Shown: positions 8,619-15,806 of the stretch, in pieces
How positions within the stretch are numbered: position 1 is the stretch's first letter
Layout: each line of letters starts with the position of its first letter
DNA from: Chitinophagales bacterium
Lineage (GTDB): Bacteria; Bacteroidota; Bacteroidia; Chitinophagales; Chitinophagaceae
Reading direction: 5' to 3'
DNA: 64,000 bases
Assembly (NCBI GenBank): GCA_015654695.1
Contig: JAATGJ010000033.1
Coordinates: 1 to 64,000, forward strand
The notes under the pieces: generated by a model
What the model was told of the DNA's origin: nothing
Databases searched by the model: none
The model's input: only the letters and a program-made list of their open reading frames with translations
Made by a program: the position numbers and the translations under genes

Positions 8619-9530
8619 ATGAATAAAAACACACGCATATCTTTTTATAGTCTTTTATTATTGGCGGTTAGTACTCTTTGTTTCTCCCAGAATAAAATTG
8701 TCGTCTTTCAATCCGACTTTGGTTTAAAAGACGGGGCCGTATCAGCTATGAAAGGAGTAGCGATGGGGGTATCCCCCGATCTGAAATTATTTGATCTGAC
8801 GCATGAGATACCTGCGTATAATATATGGGAGGCTGCTTACCGCCTTGAACAAACAGTATCCTACTGGCCCGCAGGTACCGTGTTTGTTTCAGTAGTGGAT
8901 CCGGGAGTAGGCACTGATAGAAAATCGGTAGTACTGAAAACGAATACAGGCCAGTTTATTGTTACACCGGATAACGGGACGCTTACCCTCGTTGCTGAAT
9001 CTGCAGGTATTGCGGAGATAAGAGAAATAGATGAAGCCATCAACCGCCGCAAGGGTTCTGAGAAGTCTTATACCTTTCATGGACGTGATGTATATGCATA
9101 CACCGCAGCAAGATTGGCTGCCGGCGCCATTACATTTGAACAAATTGGTAAGGTGTTGCCTAAAGAAGTAGTGAATATTCCTTATCAGCAAGCTGCACTT
9201 GAAAATAAAAAAATAAAAGGCACTATCGCTATTCTTGATGTGCAGTATGGTAATATATGGACAAATATCCCCGGCGACCTGTTTAAACAACTGGAACCAA
9301 AGTTCGGTGATACATTACAGGTGATTATTTATTACAATAAAATAAAAAAGTACAGTGGAAAAATGCCCTATACTGAAACATTTGGCGCTGTGGCCAAAGG
9401 CAAACCATTACTTTACCTCAACAGTTTATTACAGGTTTCTTTCGCCTTAAACCAGGGGAGTTTTTCCAAAGCGCATAAAATTGAAAGCGGTAATGAATGG
9501 ACGGTGGAAATATCACTTGCTAAGAAGTAA
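8619..9530 (+). CDS. Secreted SAM hydroxide adenosyltransferase (DUF62 / chlorinase-fluorinase superfamily)
   Basis: Predicted to hydrolyse S-adenosylmethionine to adenosine and methionine. The family signatures are present: FQSDFGLKDG (about 29-38), FDLTHEIP, VSVVDPGVGTDRK (about 90-102), FIVTPDNGTLTL and YTFHGRDVYAY. The Asp/Arg/His set used by the hydroxide-forming members is visible as D in VVDPG, R in GTDRK and H in FHGRD. The halogenating members need an extra loop that I do not see. The oddity is a clear Sec signal peptide (residues 1-23, ending LCFSQ), which places the enzyme in the periplasm or outside the cell. The last 11 bases overlap the convergent aminotransferase gene. Confidence 0.88.
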   Translation: MNKNTRISFYSLLLLAVSTLCFSQNKIVVFQSDFGLKDGAVSAMKGVAMGVSPDLKLFDLTHEIPAYNIWEAAYRLEQTVSYWPAGTVFVSVVDPGVGTDRKSVVLKTNTGQFIVTPDNGTLTLVAESAGIAEIREIDEAINRRKGSEKSYTFHGRDVYAYTAARLAAGAITFEQIGKVLPKEVVNIPYQQAALENKKIKGTIAILDVQYGNIWTNIPGDLFKQLEPKFGDTLQVIIYYNKIKKYSGKMPYTETFGAVAKGKPLLYLNSLLQVSFALNQGSFSKAHKIESGNEWTVEISLAKK

Positions 9531-10770
9531 GTGAAGAGCTATTGACTTGTGAGGTTATTGTTTTTCCCGGGTAAACCTCTAATGCTTTTTCCAAACAATC
9601 CATCGCATGATCAATGGCGCCGAGGTTTAATACATAAGCCAGTCTCACTTCATTTTTTCCTAAACCAGGCGTACCATAAAATCCTGTGGCAGGAGCTAAC
9701 ATCACGGTTTGATCCTTATAAGAAAAATCTTCGAGCAACCATTGACAGAATTTATCCGCATCATCAATCGGTAATTTAGCGATTGCATAAAAAGCACCAC
9801 CGGGATTAGGACAAAATACACCGGGCATTGCATTCAGTCGTTGCACTAACAAATCTCTTCTTGCCATGTATTCAGCTTTTGGCGCATCAAAATAATTATC
9901 AGGAAGATCAATGGCCGCTTCACCCAGTATCTGCGCCAGGCCGGGTGGGCTTAATCTCGCCTGTGCGAATTTCATCGCCGCATCATATACAGCTTTATTC
10001 TTTGTCACCAGAGCCCCGATCCTTGCGCCGCAGGCGCTATAGCGTTTGCTGATCGTATCCATCAATACTACATTTTGGTCTAATCCCTCCAAATGCATAG
10101 CGCTGACATATTCACCGGCACCGCGTCCGTCCTCCGGCGGATAACAGAATTCACGGTAAGCCTCATCGCTGAAGAGGTACAAATTATGTTTGATGCAGAT
10201 ATCCTTTAATGCTTCCATTTCCCTGCGGCTATATAGATAACCCGTAGGGTTATTCGGGCTGCAGATGATGATCGCTTTTGATTTTGGTGTAATTACTTTT
10301 TCAAAATCTTCGATAGGAGGTAAGGCAAAACCTGTTTCAATAGTTGAAGTGATCGGTACAACATTCACACCGGCTGCACAGGCAAAACCATTATAGTTAG
10401 CATAGAAGGGTTCAGGGATGATTACTTCATCACCGGGGTTCAGGCAGGTAAAGAAACCAAACATAATAGCTTCACTGCCGCCGGTGGTGATCAGTATCTG
10501 GTCATAACTTACATCAATGCCTACTTTTTTATAGTACTGCACCAGTTTGCGGCGATAGCTTTCATTGCCGGCGCTATGGCTGTATTCCAAAACTTTCAGG
10601 TCTGCATGGCGCACAGCATCCAGGATAGCAGGAGGTGTTTCAATATCCGGCTGGCCAATATTCAGGTGATATACTTTGATGCCTTTTTTCTTGGCGGCCT
10701 CTGCGAATGGTACCAGTTTACGTATCGGTGATGGCGGCATTTGCTGGCCACGGTTAGAGATTGTTAGCAT
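9520..10770 (-). CDS. PLP-dependent class I/II aminotransferase
   Basis: Fold-type I aminotransferase of 416 residues. Landmarks are HLNIGQPDI (substrate-side glycine region), LITTGGSEAIMFG, EPFYANYNGF, ICSPNNPTGYLYSR (phosphate and pyridine contacts), LFSDEAYREF (the Asp pairing with the PLP ring), DTISKRYSACGARIG (the Schiff-base Lys) and KNEVRLAYVLN (the carboxylate-binding Arg). The amino donor cannot be told; aspartate/alanine-type is likely. The start at 10770 gives MLTISNRGQQMPPSPIRKL, which matches the family's conserved N terminus. An upstream Met at 10806 is unlikely because a promoter box covers that stretch. The start lies only 6 bases beyond the TAnnTTTG box, suggesting a leaderless mRNA. 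Confidence 0.94.
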   Translation of the reverse strand: MLTISNRGQQMPPSPIRKLVPFAEAAKKKGIKVYHLNIGQPDIETPPAILDAVRHADLKVLEYSHSAGNESYRRKLVQYYKKVGIDVSYDQILITTGGSEAIMFGFFTCLNPGDEVIIPEPFYANYNGFACAAGVNVVPITSTIETGFALPPIEDFEKVITPKSKAIIICSPNNPTGYLYSRREMEALKDICIKHNLYLFSDEAYREFCYPPEDGRGAGEYVSAMHLEGLDQNVVLMDTISKRYSACGARIGALVTKNKAVYDAAMKFAQARLSPPGLAQILGEAAIDLPDNYFDAPKAEYMARRDLLVQRLNAMPGVFCPNPGGAFYAIAKLPIDDADKFCQWLLEDFSYKDQTVMLAPATGFYGTPGLGKNEVRLAYVLNLGAIDHAMDCLEKALEVYPGKTITSQVNSSSLTS

Positions 10771-10776
10771 AAGGGG

Positions 10777-10806
10777 CAAAGGTAAGGAGGGAAGAGGAAT
10801 GGTCAA
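10777..10806 (-). promoter_or_regulatory. Promoter of the aminotransferase gene
   Basis: On the minus strand TTG (10806-10804), 19 bases, then TACCTTTG (10784-10777): a perfect Bacteroidota -33/-7 pair. The ATG is 6 bases past the box, close to the expected transcription start. Confidence 0.75.
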
Positions 10807-10848
10807 TGATGGCTCGTCAATGCTGAGTGGGTGAGAAACCTGCTTTAT

Positions 10849-11475
10849 TTATCGCAGGTAATCATTTACTTTTTGCTGAATGAATTTCTTAACGCTGCTC
10901 CATGTTTGGCCTTTCAGGCTGATGGGGTCTTTGCTTTCTTCAGCATCATCAAACCATGTGACCGCCTGTGGTATAGTAATTAAAAGGTTTTGTTCCGGGA
11001 ATTTCGATTCATAAAATTCGATCATATTCTTCAGGGAGTAATGATGCAATAATTCATACAGGTACCAAAAGTCCTTTTTCTTGCCTCTGCCCAGGATGGC
11101 ATTTAATTTCATGGCGATAATGTCCTTATCACTGTACATCCTGATGCCCCCTTCATTTTCAATATCCCCGATTAGTGGGTGAGGATGATGAACGATGTCC
11201 ACCTTGATATTTTCAATATAACAGAAAATGCCCCAGCGGGCGGTTTTGCTTTCCGTATTGTAGTGTTTTCCGAATTCTTTTCTCAATGAATGTACGATGG
11301 GATCGGCTTCGAATTTTTCATGGGAGAAAAGATCAAGGTCAACAGAACGGCGGTGGCCATACCTGAGAGACAAAGCTGTGCCACCAACCAGTGAAAAAGG
11401 TTGTATTACAGCAAGGCGCATTAACCGCTCTAGTAAGGAAAAAGCCCGGGGTTCGACTGTCTCAGTATGTAGCAT
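10849..11475 (-). CDS. AbiEii-like nucleotidyltransferase
   Basis: Nucleotidyltransferase of 208 residues, in the AbiEii/AbiGii group that includes toxins of type IV toxin-antitoxin and abortive-infection systems. The core GG-x10-DxD motif reads LVGGTALSLRYG followed by RRSVDLDLF (about residues 28-50). A third acidic position is likely in NIKVDIVHH. SDKDIIAMKLNAILGRGKKKDFWYLYELL (quoted here only as its family-typical D-K-D-D pattern) is the usual second block. The gene overlaps the end of the small upstream gene by 46 bases, the layout of a two-gene module. Members of this family modify tRNA or other acceptors with nucleotides. Whether this pair acts as a toxin system is inference. Confidence 0.8.
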   Translation of the reverse strand: MLHTETVEPRAFSLLERLMRLAVIQPFSLVGGTALSLRYGHRRSVDLDLFSHEKFEADPIVHSLRKEFGKHYNTESKTARWGIFCYIENIKVDIVHHPHPLIGDIENEGGIRMYSDKDIIAMKLNAILGRGKKKDFWYLYELLHHYSLKNMIEFYESKFPEQNLLITIPQAVTWFDDAEESKDPISLKGQTWSSVKKFIQQKVNDYLR

Positions 11476-11735
11476 CTGAATTCGGTAACAGGTTTATCAA
11501 TTACGGCGGCAGCCAAATGAAGTCTTCGCTCCGGTAAATATTTTGCATTTAATAATACCTCACTTACTTTCTCATCCCCATAGTACCTCCGGCATTGCCG
11601 GATATCCTCCACATCGCCCCGCTCAAATACCCTTTCGATGATAAAAGAAGCTTTGCCATCATAATCCAATGCGTCAAAGTTCACATCCCAGAAGATACGC
11701 TTGTCAAAAACAGGTTTGCTGATCTTATCGCTCAT
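11430..11735 (-). CDS. Small partner protein of the nucleotidyltransferase (DUF6922-like, putative antitoxin)
   Basis: Protein of 101 residues beginning MSDKISKPVFDKRIFWDVNF. It has a charged middle (IIERVFERGDVEDIRQCRRYYG) and a C-terminal block YLPERRLHLAAAVIDKPV. The pattern RIFWDxxFDxLDYDxxxxFII and the position directly before an AbiEii-type gene match small DUF6922-like proteins common in Bacteroidota. The start at 11735 is preferred: a Met 48 codons earlier would add an unconserved, stop-poor leader. The 46-base overlap with the following gene implies translational coupling. The antitoxin role rests on context only. Confidence 0.7.
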   Translation of the reverse strand: MSDKISKPVFDKRIFWDVNFDALDYDGKASFIIERVFERGDVEDIRQCRRYYGDEKVSEVLLNAKYLPERRLHLAAAVIDKPVTEFRCYILRQSNPGLFPY

Positions 11736-11875
11736 GATGATAAAAGTACAGATTTTTATATTTCGCCTTATCGCCTGCTTGTTCTTTTGACAGGATACTT
11801 CCAGCCGCTGAATAATTAAAATTTTCACCAACATCATTTTCGTCTCAGGATATTGCAAACCGATGCCAGGATTTA

Positions 11876-12835
11876 TCATTCAGCTTTTGCAAAAGTGATC
11901 GGTTGTTTCCGGTACGCTTTTACATTCCTGTTATATTGTACGGCCGGTTCCCACCGGGGGCTTTGCCGTATGATGGTTTTAGCAGTTTCATCCAGCTCCG
12001 GGTCAATGGAATTAAAGTTTTTTACATCCGATACTTTGCCATCGGTGTCAATAAAAAATAAAACATAAACGGTTCCGTAAATTTTTCCTTCGTGGTAGGC
12101 TTTGGGCAATACTACAGTAGATAGTCTGCCGGTAAGATATTTGATCCATGCTTTCTCGCCACCTTTATAGGATGCTTCTTTTTCATAATAACAATCTTTG
12201 GTTTGTACAGCACCTGTCTCATCATAGCAGGTGTAGGAGAGGGCAGAGTCTGCTTCGTAATTTACATCCTGGCATTTCGTGCCGCTTTTATAATAGTAAG
12301 TCCATAACCCGTTTTTTTTGCCCGTTATAAAATTACCCGATCCCTTAGGTTTACCATCCGGCCAGTAGCTTCGGTTAATTCCTTTACCATTTCCCTCAAA
12401 AAATAATGAGTCCTGGACAGGTCCTTCAGGGTACCAGGTCAATGAAGTGCCATAAATAAAACCGTCCCTGTAAAAAGCGGAATCAACCAGTTTTCCGTTA
12501 TCGGAGAAGCCTTTCCATATTCCTGTTTTCTGATTGTTGACATAACGGCCGGTGACTATCACTTTTGTATTCTTGCTGAAAGCAGAATAAGGACCGTCAA
12601 ATTGTGTACACGCAGCATCAGCATAATAAGCACCGTAAACAGGTTTATCATCTGCGATATCAAAAACTACCTTTTTCCAATGATCTTTTTCTTTGGTCTG
12701 CACCGCATACTTCGAAGCCCGTGCTTCCGGGCAGGGTTTATCATCTTTGTCAAGATAAATGATGGTTGTATCACCTTGTGCAGCCAGGTAGTTAGTTAAA
12801 GAGAAGATATGTAATAACAGTAAGAGATATTTCAT
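11876..12835 (-). CDS. Secreted protein with MORN-like repeats and TonB C-terminal domain
   Basis: Protein of about 319 residues. A signal peptide (MKYLLLLLHIFSLTNYLAAQ) is followed by MORN/YwqK-like repeats around residues 90-195 (GIWKGFSDNGKLVDSAFYRDG, shortened; WYPEGPVQDSLFFEGNGKG; YWPDGKPKGSGNF; GLWTYYYKSG). The C terminus (about 255-315) looks like a TonB C-terminal domain: GTVYVLFFIDTDGKVSDV and WEPAVQYNRNVKAYRKQP. There is no transmembrane helix beyond the signal peptide, so this is a free periplasmic or surface protein rather than a classical TonB energy transducer. Such proteins are abundant in Bacteroidota and mostly uncharacterised. The start at 12835 places the signal peptide directly at the N terminus; an ATG at 12850 is also possible. 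Confidence 0.75.
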   Translation of the reverse strand: MKYLLLLLHIFSLTNYLAAQGDTTIIYLDKDDKPCPEARASKYAVQTKEKDHWKKVVFDIADDKPVYGAYYADAACTQFDGPYSAFSKNTKVIVTGRYVNNQKTGIWKGFSDNGKLVDSAFYRDGFIYGTSLTWYPEGPVQDSLFFEGNGKGINRSYWPDGKPKGSGNFITGKKNGLWTYYYKSGTKCQDVNYEADSALSYTCYDETGAVQTKDCYYEKEASYKGGEKAWIKYLTGRLSTVVLPKAYHEGKIYGTVYVLFFIDTDGKVSDVKNFNSIDPELDETAKTIIRQSPRWEPAVQYNRNVKAYRKQPITFAKAE

Positions 12836-12846
12836 ATTTAAGTGAT

Positions 12847-13008
12847 TCATGAATAAAGTTTAATCCGGATTTCCATTAACTGCTGCACAAAACTTGTCTC
12901 TTTCTCTTTCAAAAACTCAAAGGCATTATCCATAATAATTTCAGCCCTGATGGAATAATGGTCATAGATCTGGTTTTTTGCGCGAAGGTCATTATAGGTT
13001 TGGGTGTG
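12847..13008 (-). pseudogene. Remnant of an unidentified gene (C-terminal piece)
   Basis: The minus strand carries about 53 sense codons with protein-like composition (HTQTYNDLRAKNQIYDHY..., then EIIMDNAFEFLKEKE, ending RIKLYS) before a TGA at 12847-12849. In the same frame a TAG at 13009-13011 interrupts it. Upstream codons QKVRRNSEI continue the coding look until a TAA, and there is no start codon. I read this as a decayed gene. The HxxTYN and helical pattern loosely recalls HEPN-type partners of nucleotidyltransferases, but that is a weak guess. The remaining sequence to 13252 shows no other gene. Confidence 0.45.
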
Positions 13009-13252
13009 CTAAATTTCGGAATTCCTTCTTACTTTTTGTTTATTGGCTTAATAATTATTTTACCAGCTCACTCACAGCTTTAGTTTCCTTAGTAATGAAC
13101 CGGTTGGCGGCAATATTTTACCGGTAACTGTCTTTTGCAGTTATTAATCTGGTCGCTTCAGTTATCTATCAGCCCTGACAGATGAAAGAACGGTACTTAC
13201 TTTAGCCTTATTAACCATCGTCCCTTTTTAAAACTTTAAAATCTAATCTTGT

Positions 13253-14587
13253 ATGAAAAAACTCTTATTCGCCTGCGTATGCAGCGCATTCGCTTTTGTG
13301 TCTTGCAAAAAAAATGACAGTGTACCGCCGCCACTGCCACCTGTACCGGAACCAGCGCTTTCAGTAGCAAACATCAGTCCCACATCCGGGCCAAAGAATA
13401 CAGTTGTTACGATTACCGGCGCCGGATTCGGAACAAATGCCACGGCACTTACAGTGTATTTTAATGGTGTGCAGGGCACCATACAATCTTCTACGAGTAC
13501 ACAGATCACAGCAGTAGTACCCGCTATGGCGCTAACCGGAAAAGTAAAAGTGGTAAAGAATACTGCACAGGTGGAAGGCCCTGAATTTACGTATCAATTT
13601 AGCACAGTGTCATCTTTGTTTGCCGGCAACGGTATTAACGCTTTTGCAGATGGTACAGGCGTCAATGCCCAGTTCAATTATCCAACCGGAATTGTTAAGG
13701 ATGCGGCAGGGAATTTATATGTTGCCGACCGTGACAATCATCGCATCCGCAAAATTACTCCTGCCGGTGCAGTCACCACTTTTGCAGGATCAGGTGTTGC
13801 TGGTTTATTAGACGGAACAGGTACGGCTGCTAAATTTAATCAACCTTATGGTATCACCATAGATGGCAGTGGTAATTTCTACGTGGCAGACAGGTTGAAT
13901 CATGCCATTCGCAAAATAACACCCGCTGGTGTTGTAACCACCGTAGCGGGTAATGGTAATAATGGCGCTACCAATGGTACAGGCGCTGCTGCTACTTTCT
14001 GGGAACCATTAAACCTTGCGGTGGATGCAAGCGGTAATATCTTTGTAGCTGATTACCGCAATTATGTAATAAGAAAAATTACTCCCGCAGGAGTAGTTAC
14101 TACTTTTGCCGGTACTACGGGTGATGCCGGTTTTGCTAACGGAACCGGAACATCCGCCTCTTTTTCCGGTACATTCGGAATAACTATTGATGGTTCGGGC
14201 AACCTCTATGTAGGCGATCATCAGAACAGTTGTATCCGCAAGATCACCCCGGCTGCAGTAGTTACCACAGTTGCAGGTATGGGTATGCAGGGTTGGCGTG
14301 ACGGGCAGGCGGATTCTGCAAAGTTTTTCAATCCTACGCAATTAATAGCAGATGCTGCAGGCAATCTTTATGTATCCGATACGTATAACAATAGGATACG
14401 TATGGTCACCACTTCAGGCCAGGTAATCACGCTGGCAGGAACAGGTAATGCAGGCTATGTGGAGGGCGCTGGTGTATCAACTCAGTTAGATTTCCCCATT
14501 GGTATCACCGGAGATTTCGCCAATAACGATTTATATATCTGCGATTTTCAAAATCACCGGATACGAAAGTTGCATTTGAATTTATAG
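13253..14587 (+). CDS. Lipoprotein with IPT/TIG domain and NHL repeats
   Basis: Surface or periplasmic lipoprotein of 444 residues. The signal peptide ends in a lipobox (AFVSC, Cys at about 19) followed by KKND. A proline-rich linker leads to an IPT/TIG immunoglobulin-like domain (about 40-115: ISPTSGPKNTVVTITGAGFG). About six NHL repeats then form a predicted beta-propeller (about 120-444), each with a block such as GNLYVADRDNHRIRKITPAG and an AxFNxPxGI block. NHL propellers bind proteins or carbohydrates; no catalytic motif is visible. The gene is monocistronic, with a hairpin terminator at 14621. Confidence 0.9.
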   Translation: MKKLLFACVCSAFAFVSCKKNDSVPPPLPPVPEPALSVANISPTSGPKNTVVTITGAGFGTNATALTVYFNGVQGTIQSSTSTQITAVVPAMALTGKVKVVKNTAQVEGPEFTYQFSTVSSLFAGNGINAFADGTGVNAQFNYPTGIVKDAAGNLYVADRDNHRIRKITPAGAVTTFAGSGVAGLLDGTGTAAKFNQPYGITIDGSGNFYVADRLNHAIRKITPAGVVTTVAGNGNNGATNGTGAAATFWEPLNLAVDASGNIFVADYRNYVIRKITPAGVVTTFAGTTGDAGFANGTGTSASFSGTFGITIDGSGNLYVGDHQNSCIRKITPAAVVTTVAGMGMQGWRDGQADSAKFFNPTQLIADAAGNLYVSDTYNNRIRMVTTSGQVITLAGTGNAGYVEGAGVSTQLDFPIGITGDFANNDLYICDFQNHRIRKLHLNL

Positions 14588-14620
14588 TTGCAGGCAGTTT
14601 TTTTGATTTTTCATGTGTAT

Positions 14621-14651
14621 GAAATGGGGCTGCTAAGGCCCTGTTTCTTTT
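14621..14651 (+). terminator. Intrinsic terminator after the NHL lipoprotein
   Basis: GAAATGGGGC and GCCCTGTTTC form a 10-bp stem with two G-T pairs and loop TGCTAAG (14621-14647), followed by TTTT. Confidence 0.65.
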
Positions 14652-14825
14652 ATGATGAGTTTTCTTCGGCTTACTGCCGTGTATCAGGCTTTAGTATGAG
14701 CATCTTGTGAAAATTCTCTTAATAAAGCTGGTATCTTCCCATTATTCATAAAAAAATGTTGTAACTCCTTTTCTCCATGCAGCGAATCCATTTCCGGCTG
14801 TACCTTTTCACCCAATTTTAAACAC

Positions 14826-14833
14826 TACATTTG
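14826..14833 (+). promoter_or_regulatory. -7 box for the SEDS-PBP gene cluster
   Basis: TACATTTG is a perfect TAnnTTTG match, 44 bases before the first ATG of the four-gene cluster. No clear TTG lies at the right distance upstream. From 14652 to here I see nothing else. Confidence 0.5.
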
Positions 14834-14877
14834 ACCTGTTTTTTACACTTAAACCACCAAACAACAGTTCCCCAAAA

Positions 14878-15711
14878 ATGGAAAAATATTTGTTCACTGA
14901 CGGAACGAATGTGATAAGGGAAGCGCAGTCGAAGGAGGAGTTACAAATATTGATACAATCATCTGCTGATCCGCTAAAGGTCAGGATCTGGCTATTTAAT
15001 ACCAGTGAGTGGATCAGCCTTGCAGATTTTAATAAACGCACATCCAAATTTATTTCTCCGGATAAGAAAGTTATTCCTCTGATTGAGAAAAAGGAACCCA
15101 TCAAACCGGTAAGAAAATCTGTTATTCCCGGGTTGCTTAAAAAAACGCTGATAGGCGCTGTTGCTGTCGCTGCCATTTTCCTGGTTTACAATTTTACCAA
15201 AGTAACCTGGGAGAAAATTGCTCCATTAAGTATAATAGCTGACCGTCCTGCCAATAATCCGCCGGTAGATGTAGATTCATTAATTGAAACGATTGAAATC
15301 CTTCGCGGGCAAAAACTGGATAAGATCACACGAACAAATCTGCGCATACGAAATACCTGGCCCGACCTTTTGCAATTGCAACTGAATGCTGACAGGGATG
15401 AAAGCAGGGAAGGTTTCAGGTATTACAACATAGAACTGTCTGTTGATAATTCTACCGGCTATAATATTGATAATGCTATAGTGAAGCTGGATATCTGGAA
15501 AAATAATGAGGTCAGCAGCAGTGATACATTGCGTTTCGTGAATATTGGTTACGCTACGCCGGCCAAAAGAAAAGTGGAAGGTATTTATAAAGGGGATAGT
15601 GTTTCCGTGTCGTTTACTTCCATTAAATCAAAAGTGTTCAATTTTTGTTACTCATCGGATAAAAGAAGCAATTACGGAAATTACAATGACAGGTGGTTCT
15701 GTAAAGAGTAA
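14878..15711 (+). CDS. Bitopic membrane protein, first gene of the SEDS-PBP cluster
   Basis: I do not recognise this 277-residue protein as a named family. Residues 1-80 form a soluble, probably cytoplasmic domain whose block VRIWLFNTSEWISLADF loosely recalls GYF_2-like folds. A basic stretch (KPVRKSVIPGLLKK) precedes one membrane helix (TLIGAVAVAAIFLVYNF, about 88-104), so the N-in, C-out topology follows the positive-inside rule. The C-terminal 170 residues are outside the cytoplasm and end in a beta-rich domain (YYNIELSVDNSTGYNIDNAI). The gene starts the co-directional cluster and has a TAnnTTTG box upstream. A link between the cytoplasmic ATPase and periplasmic partners is plausible but unproven. 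Confidence 0.75.
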   Translation: MEKYLFTDGTNVIREAQSKEELQILIQSSADPLKVRIWLFNTSEWISLADFNKRTSKFISPDKKVIPLIEKKEPIKPVRKSVIPGLLKKTLIGAVAVAAIFLVYNFTKVTWEKIAPLSIIADRPANNPPVDVDSLIETIEILRGQKLDKITRTNLRIRNTWPDLLQLQLNADRDESREGFRYYNIELSVDNSTGYNIDNAIVKLDIWKNNEVSSSDTLRFVNIGYATPAKRKVEGIYKGDSVSVSFTSIKSKVFNFCYSSDKRSNYGNYNDRWFCKE

Positions 15712-15749
15712 CAAAATTTGTAAAAAGAAAACAATTTTCAATTATAAGA

Positions 15750-15792
15750 CTCCCTGATCCATCTCCTTTGGAGAAGGGTTGGGGTGAAGTCT
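15750..15792. repeat. Dispersed Bacteroidota repeat between two cluster genes
   Basis: TCTCCTTTGGAGAAGGGTTG followed by GGGTGAAG matches a short intergenic word (CTCCTTTGGAGAGGG...GGGGTGAG) that I recognise as widespread in Bacteroidota genomes. The core CTCCTTTGGAG is nearly palindromic. It fills most of the 95-base gap between the first and second cluster genes. Confidence 0.6.
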
Positions 15793-15806
15793 AAAACTAC
15801 ACAACC

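Noticed and set aside
8619-9530. SAM-dependent fluorinase or chlorinase
   Set aside because: The motifs match the water-using members, and I do not see the extra loop typical of the halogenating enzymes.
13620-14587. Similar blocks repeated about every 165 bases, considered as a DNA repeat
   Set aside because: They are the coding repeats of NHL units, with variation mostly at third codon positions.
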